From assembly GCA_044229775.1 (NCBI GenBank), contig JBGASH010000001.1, positions 13,506 through 77,505 of the forward strand: 64,000 nt of DNA, read 5' to 3'. This stretch comes from JAHEYG01 sp044229775 (lineage in GTDB: Bacteria; Bacteroidota; Bacteroidia; B-17B0; Aurantibacillaceae). Below are positions 59,400 to 64,000 of this stretch, in pieces (positions within the stretch are counted from its first letter, which is position 1; every line of letters begins with the position of its first letter). Made by a program: the position numbers and the translations under genes. The notes under the pieces were generated by a model. The model saw nothing but the letters and a program-made list of their open reading frames with translations, had not been told where the DNA came from and did not search any database.

Positions 59400-60488
59400 T
59401 TGTTTATTAATTTCAGCCAATTGAAAAAATTACAATTTTTTATATTTGGCTTTGCTGTATTATTTGTAACTTATATCACTTATAAAATTGTGAAAGCCTT
59501 TGTCGCCATATCGTTAATTTCCGGATTCTTTTCAGTTCCGCCCGACACCAGTAAGCGGGTTAAGACGGAAGAAAAACCGGTTGAAACCTTATGCAGTAAT
59601 GTGATAGGAGTTTGCAATCCACAAACAAAATACAACGGCAATTATATTTTTGATAAACAGATCTATGAATTCAGGTGTGATACACTGTCGCAGGTAAAAT
59701 TCTGGCGTCAGGTAATGACCCTGCATGAAGATTCACTTGTTGTAAGCTTGGGGCATAACCGAAAGGTCATCAATAAATTTCATCATAAAGAATGGAAAGT
59801 GAAGAACGATAGCATCCGACAAGCGTATCGCGATAGTGTAAGATGTCAGCATAATTTGGATACAAACGCCCATGTGCTGGTTACAGGCAGTAAAAAATTC
59901 TTTTACGATTTCGATAAAGCCTTTAATAATTTTGACAAAGGCATCAATTGTTTTGTGAATAACGGCGTAGATCCCTGGTACGCGCAGGCTATCTTATTAA
60001 TAGAAAGTCCTAATAAATTGCAAAAATCAAACGCCGGGGCCTATGGACCTTTTCAGTTAATGAAAGAAGTGGCGCGTTTGTTTGGATTAAAAGTGAATCG
60101 TCATATAGATGAGCGGGCCGATTTTGACCGCTCGGCTTTCGCAGCATCGAGCCTCATAAAATATATCTGCATTCCAAATACAAAAAAGATGCTCGACTCA
60201 TTGCATATTACCTATAATGAAACGGATCTCTGGTTTCGCTTAATGGTAATGCACTCTTACCATGCCGGTGCGGGCAATGTACAAAAAGCCTTATTTAGTT
60301 TTAAGCCCGAAAAGGGCGGAATGGATGTGATCTATACCTTGTGGCATACCGAAACGCGGCATTTTAAAACCGCTTCACAAAATTATTCGCAGTTGGTACT
60401 GGCGGCCATGCTCGAAATGAATGACCGCATAAAACTTACCACGCAAGAGCAAAAACTTTCAGCTACCGAAACAGCCAAGAGGAATTAA
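59400..60488 (+). CDS. Membrane-anchored lytic transglycosylase (SLT-like)
   Basis: A 362-aa protein with one N-terminal transmembrane segment (FFIFGFAVLFVTYITYKI). The SLT-like catalytic region has VDPWYAQAILLIESPNKLQK (predicted catalytic Glu), SNAGAYGPFQLMKEVARLFG and, further on, MVMHSYHAGAGNVQKALF. It cleaves peptidoglycan glycan strands in the periplasm. The start is TTG 59400; a second TTG at 59421 lies closer to the membrane helix and is equally possible. Confidence 0.82.
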   Translation: MFINFSQLKKLQFFIFGFAVLFVTYITYKIVKAFVAISLISGFFSVPPDTSKRVKTEEKPVETLCSNVIGVCNPQTKYNGNYIFDKQIYEFRCDTLSQVKFWRQVMTLHEDSLVVSLGHNRKVINKFHHKEWKVKNDSIRQAYRDSVRCQHNLDTNAHVLVTGSKKFFYDFDKAFNNFDKGINCFVNNGVDPWYAQAILLIESPNKLQKSNAGAYGPFQLMKEVARLFGLKVNRHIDERADFDRSAFAASSLIKYICIPNTKKMLDSLHITYNETDLWFRLMVMHSYHAGAGNVQKALFSFKPEKGGMDVIYTLWHTETRHFKTASQNYSQLVLAAMLEMNDRIKLTTQEQKLSATETAKRN

Positions 60489-60490
60489 AT

Positions 60491-60688
60491 TTATTTTTTG
60501 ATTTTTTCTACCACCACATTTTTTCCAAGGGTCTTAAACCGCTCGCCGTTCTTTTGCACAACGGTAATAGTGATATGACCGGTTTTACTGGTGTTTATAT
60601 CGCGAACGGTGCCCGATTTTCCGGCGTGTGTTCCCCCAACAACTTTGCATTGATCGCCATCTTTTAATTTTATTGAAGCTGTTTTCAT
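60491..60688 (-). CDS. Small KOW-domain protein
   Basis: A 65-aa protein consisting essentially of one KOW motif: LKDGDQCKVVGGTHAGKSGT VRDI, as in ribosomal L24 and NusG. The fold binds RNA or ribosomal protein. A stand-alone KOW protein of this size is not ribosomal L24, which is longer. Role unknown. Confidence 0.75.
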   Translation of the reverse strand: MKTASIKLKDGDQCKVVGGTHAGKSGTVRDINTSKTGHITITVVQKNGERFKTLGKNVVVEKIKK

Positions 60689-60715
60689 GAAGAGATGCAG
60701 TTAAAAAACGATAAC

Positions 60716-63700
60716 TTATTGTAAATTGATCCTTAAGCTAAATCCACCATTGGTATTGGAAGTAGGGAATGAAGCGGTTGTTTTAGGAATGGTTTTAACC
60801 CAATCATAGAAGAAACGTAAATTGATCTGAGGCGTTAATTGATAATCTATTGAAGAACGCAATGAAATAATATCGGTACCGCCTGTTGGTGTGCTGATCT
60901 CATCAATTATGCGGCGAATGATAGTAGCGTTTTGACGATAGCTTATATCAACCTTCACGTTCAAGTCGCTTTGCAATGGTTTTCCCTGGATCTTAACTTT
61001 TTTTAAGGTTAATTTAGGATAACGGTATCCTGCACCCACTACAACTTCGTGTCCTTTGGTTTCAATGATCTGCGGCCCGGTTAAGTTAAGCGTAACCGTT
61101 TTGTCTTTCTTAATTTCAAAATTACCCTGCCAGCCCGGTTTCACAAACTGGAAATCAAATTTAATGAGCGGCGCAAATTGTTCGCTTAAAACTACTGAAG
61201 TAACATTGTATTTGGCGTTAAAGTTCTGACTTAACTGCGTAGCGCCAATTATCGGGTTTTCTACCGGCGAACGTGATGAGGTATTGCCATTAATATCGGT
61301 TTGATATAATAAGTTGTTGTTGTATCCGCCAATGGTATAAGTAGAGCGGTAACCATGACGAACAGTAATGCTGCGGAAAATTTTCTTGAACGCTTTTAGT
61401 TTTCCTAAACCATCCCAACTAACGGTCCAGTTTGGCATTGGTACAGTTGGGAAAAGATTCTTGGTGCTATAGTTTTTTTGTTTTTTACCGGTATAGGCTT
61501 CGTAGAAAGAACCGATCAATACGTCCTGTTGTGTTTCGTTATAACCGTCGAAATAATTTTTAGTAGCACCGGTAATGGTGGTATATTGTTTTGATCCGCC
61601 CGAGTTAGGATTGCTTTCGCTTAATAATTTTCCGTAATCCTGGCGGGTATCTAAAAAGTCTTTGAATAATTGCGATTCAATTCCCTTGCCTTTATCCTTG
61701 AACGAACGGCCTAAAGTGAACGCACTGATAGCAAAGTTGCCGGTTTCGTTAGGACTTTCATTAAAGCGATAAGTACCAGGACCGCCGGCACCCACACCGG
61801 TAGTGTCAAAGCGCATGTAGGCTGAAAAATTCTTAGATTGATTTAAATTTCCATTCAATTCAATTTTTAAACTTCCGTGAGGTTCTATGCTTGTTCGGTA
61901 AGTGAAGTTTTTAGTTTGCATTTGTGTGAATGCCTGCGTTTGCACTAAATTTCGCGCGAGCCATCCTTTTTCAGCCGCAATTCTTCTGATGCTGGTATCT
62001 TGCGATCCCATAATGAATGGTAAGCCCGGTGCCATATCCATACCCGGCGCCCAGTCTGCACCTAAATAACCGGTGTGAGGTTTAAAATTTGGCATAGCTA
62101 AACCGTTTGTTTTGGTGAGCGACAAGGAAACGTTCTTAACCATCATCACACCGCGCGCTAAAAATTCAAGGATATCGGTAAAGTTGCCCGAATTAGAATT
62201 TGCTTTTTTTCCTTTAGCGGTATCAGAAGCTAAATTTACGGCGTTTTCCGATTTGCTGCTTTTTCCGGTTGGTTGGCCACTGTTTATTTTTCGGAAGTAA
62301 GGGATCTTATTATACAACGAGGTCATGTTAAAGTTGCCGGTATAGTTTTGTGAATTGGTATTTTGAATAACGTTACCAATACTATCTGCAGCGGCAAACG
62401 GCCTTCTGGTATAAGTATACGAACCGCTATAGCGTGTTTGAATGTTCACAAAATCCAAAATTGGAATTTTATTCAACGGCAAGGCATAGTTAACATTGAA
62501 CTGCTGACGGAAAGTAGTGATCTCACCAAAACTTTTCAGATTACTTCTCACCGAATCTTTTTTCTCTTTTGTGTCTAGCGCTCCAAAAGGCTCCATGATC
62601 CGCGCGTCCGTATTAGCGGTATAATCAAACTTAAGTGCTTTGGTCAATTGCCACATGAAATCGTAATTACGAGTGGTTAAGAATGATTTATTGTATTGTG
62701 TAAGTGTTAAGTTATCGCCACCACCATAAAAGCTGGTAATATCACGATTCAGTAATTCGGCGTAGCTGCGCGTTACGTCCATGGTCACACCAAAACTATT
62801 CGGTAATGGCTGCAAATTAAATTCGCGAATGATGGTCCACCATTTGTTCTCAAAGATCTTCATTTTACTGAATGGTTTCCAGCTCTTAGGCTGTAATTGG
62901 AAACGGTAAGCCGCATTGCCTCTGTATTGTTTTGTAAGGTTATGATCAATATTAACGTTACGCTTAAACAATTCAGTGTACGCATAAGTAAATGAGAAGT
63001 TAGAAATATCCCAAGGCATTGGCTTGGCACCCTTACGTTTTAATCCGTCAATACGAACATTCGTTAAGTTATATCCTTTACGCTTGGTGTAATCGAGCGA
63101 ATTGTTTTTTATGTCGCGAACATCCTTTTGCGTTAATCCCTCCGGATTGTCAGGATCAGCATGAAGGTCAGACAACCTTACATCGGGTTCGTACGGATTA
63201 AATAAAGGCATCACTCGGGTTTCGCCATAAGAATAATAAATAGGTAAGGATACTTTCCATTTAGCCGGGAAAAATTTACCCATTTGTACCGTAGAGGCAA
63301 AGTCCCAATTCAAGGTGGTTTCTTTATTTCGTTCACCGATCTTTTTTTCTACGCTTCCAAAGAATGGTTTGCTATATGTACCCGCAATCGATACTTGTCC
63401 AAGGTCGGCAAGTTTAGCCTGAACACGGCCCGTCGTGGCCCAGCCGCCTTTATTATTGAAATCGGTTAAGCGTAATTCGTTCACCCAAACTTCCACGCTG
63501 TGTGGTAACGCGCCGTTGTCTTTTGGATTTCTCAATCCTATCATAATGCTTTTGAGCGTTCCTAAATTCGGACTTCCTACAACAGTTATGGTAGTTGATC
63601 CAACAGGATATTGAAAAGGCGTTTGGTTGGCCGAAAGATCTTTTCCTGTTAATTTATTTCGCGCCTCCTTGGCGTTAACCAGATCTTCGAAACTAATATC

Positions 63701-64000
63701 CATTTCGTTGCTTTGTGGCCAAACAATATACTTATCATCATCGCTAGTTGGTGTATAATATCCTGGTGCGGTTAGCTGAAGCGGGATCTCGTATTCGTAA
63801 TAGTTATTGTTAAAGTCAGTTCCCAAACGAACAAATAAATGCATGTCGTCGTTATTCAATTTAATTTTATTTAATTCTTCGGCGTGTACAAACATTTTTA
63901 AATGTTTATACATACGGGTATCAAGATCAACGTTTTTGTAAATGGCACGGCTATCACCATCCTTTAAGTTAATGGTACGAAGCTGTAAGGCCTGTTCGTT
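60716..64000 (-). CDS. sprA: SprA, type IX secretion translocon (C-terminal part; gene continues beyond the window)
   Basis: The frame is open from the stop at 60716 through 64000 (1095 codons); the in-frame Met at 63913 is internal, because the upstream bases read QALQLRTINLKDGDSRAIYK and then VDLDTRMYKHLKMF in the same frame. SprA is the very large outer-membrane barrel of the type IX system. The visible part contains typical SprA stretches (NPKDNGALPHSVEVWVNELR, LTDFNNKGGWATTGR, GYRYPKLTLKKVKIQGKPLQ). It would export the two sorting-domain proteins encoded in this window. Confidence 0.92.
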   Translation of the reverse strand, partial: NEQALQLRTINLKDGDSRAIYKNVDLDTRMYKHLKMFVHAEELNKIKLNNDDMHLFVRLGTDFNNNYYEYEIPLQLTAPGYYTPTSDDDKYIVWPQSNEMDISFEDLVNAKEARNKLTGKDLSANQTPFQYPVGSTTITVVGSPNLGTLKSIMIGLRNPKDNGALPHSVEVWVNELRLTDFNNKGGWATTGRVQAKLADLGQVSIAGTYSKPFFGSVEKKIGERNKETTLNWDFASTVQMGKFFPAKWKVSLPIYYSYGETRVMPLFNPYEPDVRLSDLHADPDNPEGLTQKDVRDIKNNSLDYTKRKGYNLTNVRIDGLKRKGAKPMPWDISNFSFTYAYTELFKRNVNIDHNLTKQYRGNAAYRFQLQPKSWKPFSKMKIFENKWWTIIREFNLQPLPNSFGVTMDVTRSYAELLNRDITSFYGGGDNLTLTQYNKSFLTTRNYDFMWQLTKALKFDYTANTDARIMEPFGALDTKEKKDSVRSNLKSFGEITTFRQQFNVNYALPLNKIPILDFVNIQTRYSGSYTYTRRPFAAADSIGNVIQNTNSQNYTGNFNMTSLYNKIPYFRKINSGQPTGKSSKSENAVNLASDTAKGKKANSNSGNFTDILEFLARGVMMVKNVSLSLTKTNGLAMPNFKPHTGYLGADWAPGMDMAPGLPFIMGSQDTSIRRIAAEKGWLARNLVQTQAFTQMQTKNFTYRTSIEPHGSLKIELNGNLNQSKNFSAYMRFDTTGVGAGGPGTYRFNESPNETGNFAISAFTLGRSFKDKGKGIESQLFKDFLDTRQDYGKLLSESNPNSGGSKQYTTITGATKNYFDGYNETQQDVLIGSFYEAYTGKKQKNYSTKNLFPTVPMPNWTVSWDGLGKLKAFKKIFRSITVRHGYRSTYTIGGYNNNLLYQTDINGNTSSRSPVENPIIGATQLSQNFNAKYNVTSVVLSEQFAPLIKFDFQFVKPGWQGNFEIKKDKTVTLNLTGPQIIETKGHEVVVGAGYRYPKLTLKKVKIQGKPLQSDLNVKVDISYRQNATIIRRIIDEISTPTGGTDIISLRSSIDYQLTPQINLRFFYDWVKTIPKTTASFPTSNTNGGFSLRINLQ

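Noticed and set aside
1..64000. CRISPR arrays, rRNA or tRNA genes, prophage, IS transposases
   Set aside because: I looked for regular direct repeats, conserved rRNA or tRNA sequence, phage structural genes and DDE/HUH motifs, and saw none. The two TPR or CHAT proteins alone do not indicate a defence island.

Overview
The window is a gene-dense, AT-rich bacterial chromosome segment from a member of the Bacteroidota, probably a Bacteroidia/Flavobacteriales-like lineage. The evidence is a partial SprA (type IX secretion translocon) at the right end, two proteins with type IX C-terminal sorting domains, candidate TAnnTTTG -7 promoter boxes, DUF2490 proteins, a NuoG without its molybdopterin domain, and many TTG/GTG starts. 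Genus or species cannot be named from the sequence. No rRNA, tRNA, CRISPR array, prophage or classical insertion sequence was seen.

Layout. 1-4343 (minus): a VTC-type polyphosphate polymerase and a DUF4956 membrane protein, with small secreted proteins, a lipoprotein, a DUF2490 protein and a type IX cargo protein. 4418-10772: a second DUF2490 protein, an SDR, two LPS-type glycosyltransferases, a TPR/membrane glycosyltransferase-like protein, a nitrilase-family amidase and a small secreted protein. 10845-17717 (plus): leuS with a repeat-like leader, a DUF922 protease, a TlpA-like thioredoxin, riboflavin synthase, nadD and a small membrane protein. 17689-22498: two membrane glycosyltransferases, a duplicated-domain lipoprotein, a GNAT and a VIT1-like transporter. 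22507-38493 (minus): all fourteen complex I genes (nuoA-N), followed closely by a GNAT and a Lys/Glu-rich coiled-coil protein. 38569-49063: a large type IX BNR/PKD protein, PhoH, gcvH, VanZ, an MlaE/MlaF-like ABC pair, a DivIC/FtsB-like protein, an L,D-transpeptidase, ferritin and a 2'-5' RNA ligase-like protein. 49060-60688: a TonB-dependent receptor, dprA, holB, a TPR-CHAT protein, radA, a lytic transglycosylase and a KOW protein. 60716-64000: sprA.

The most unusual content is a set of very small gene cassettes and gene-less palindromic repeats in tight gaps between housekeeping genes. Three unrelated small protein families each sit in a roughly 450 bp cassette bounded by its own inverted repeats: a four-helix-bundle (23S IVP-like) protein between nuoF and nuoG, a GxxExxY protein before radA, and a DUF559 nuclease-fold protein after radA. 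A second DUF559 domain, again bounded by 19-nt hairpins, lies in frame inside leuS, in the CP1 editing domain. leuS carries two more hairpin-repeat insertions in frame, and a related hairpin lies between nuoE and nuoF. Empty inverted repeats or palindromes also lie between dprA and holB and in the signal-peptide region of the TonB-dependent receptor.

Other points: a 35-codon membrane ORF packed between nuoH and nuoI with 1-2 nt spacing; a 52-aa cysteine-containing ORF antisense to and abutting the VanZ gene; and an in-frame TAA at the expected second codon of nadD. All functions are inferred from sequence patterns recognised by eye; no database search was run.
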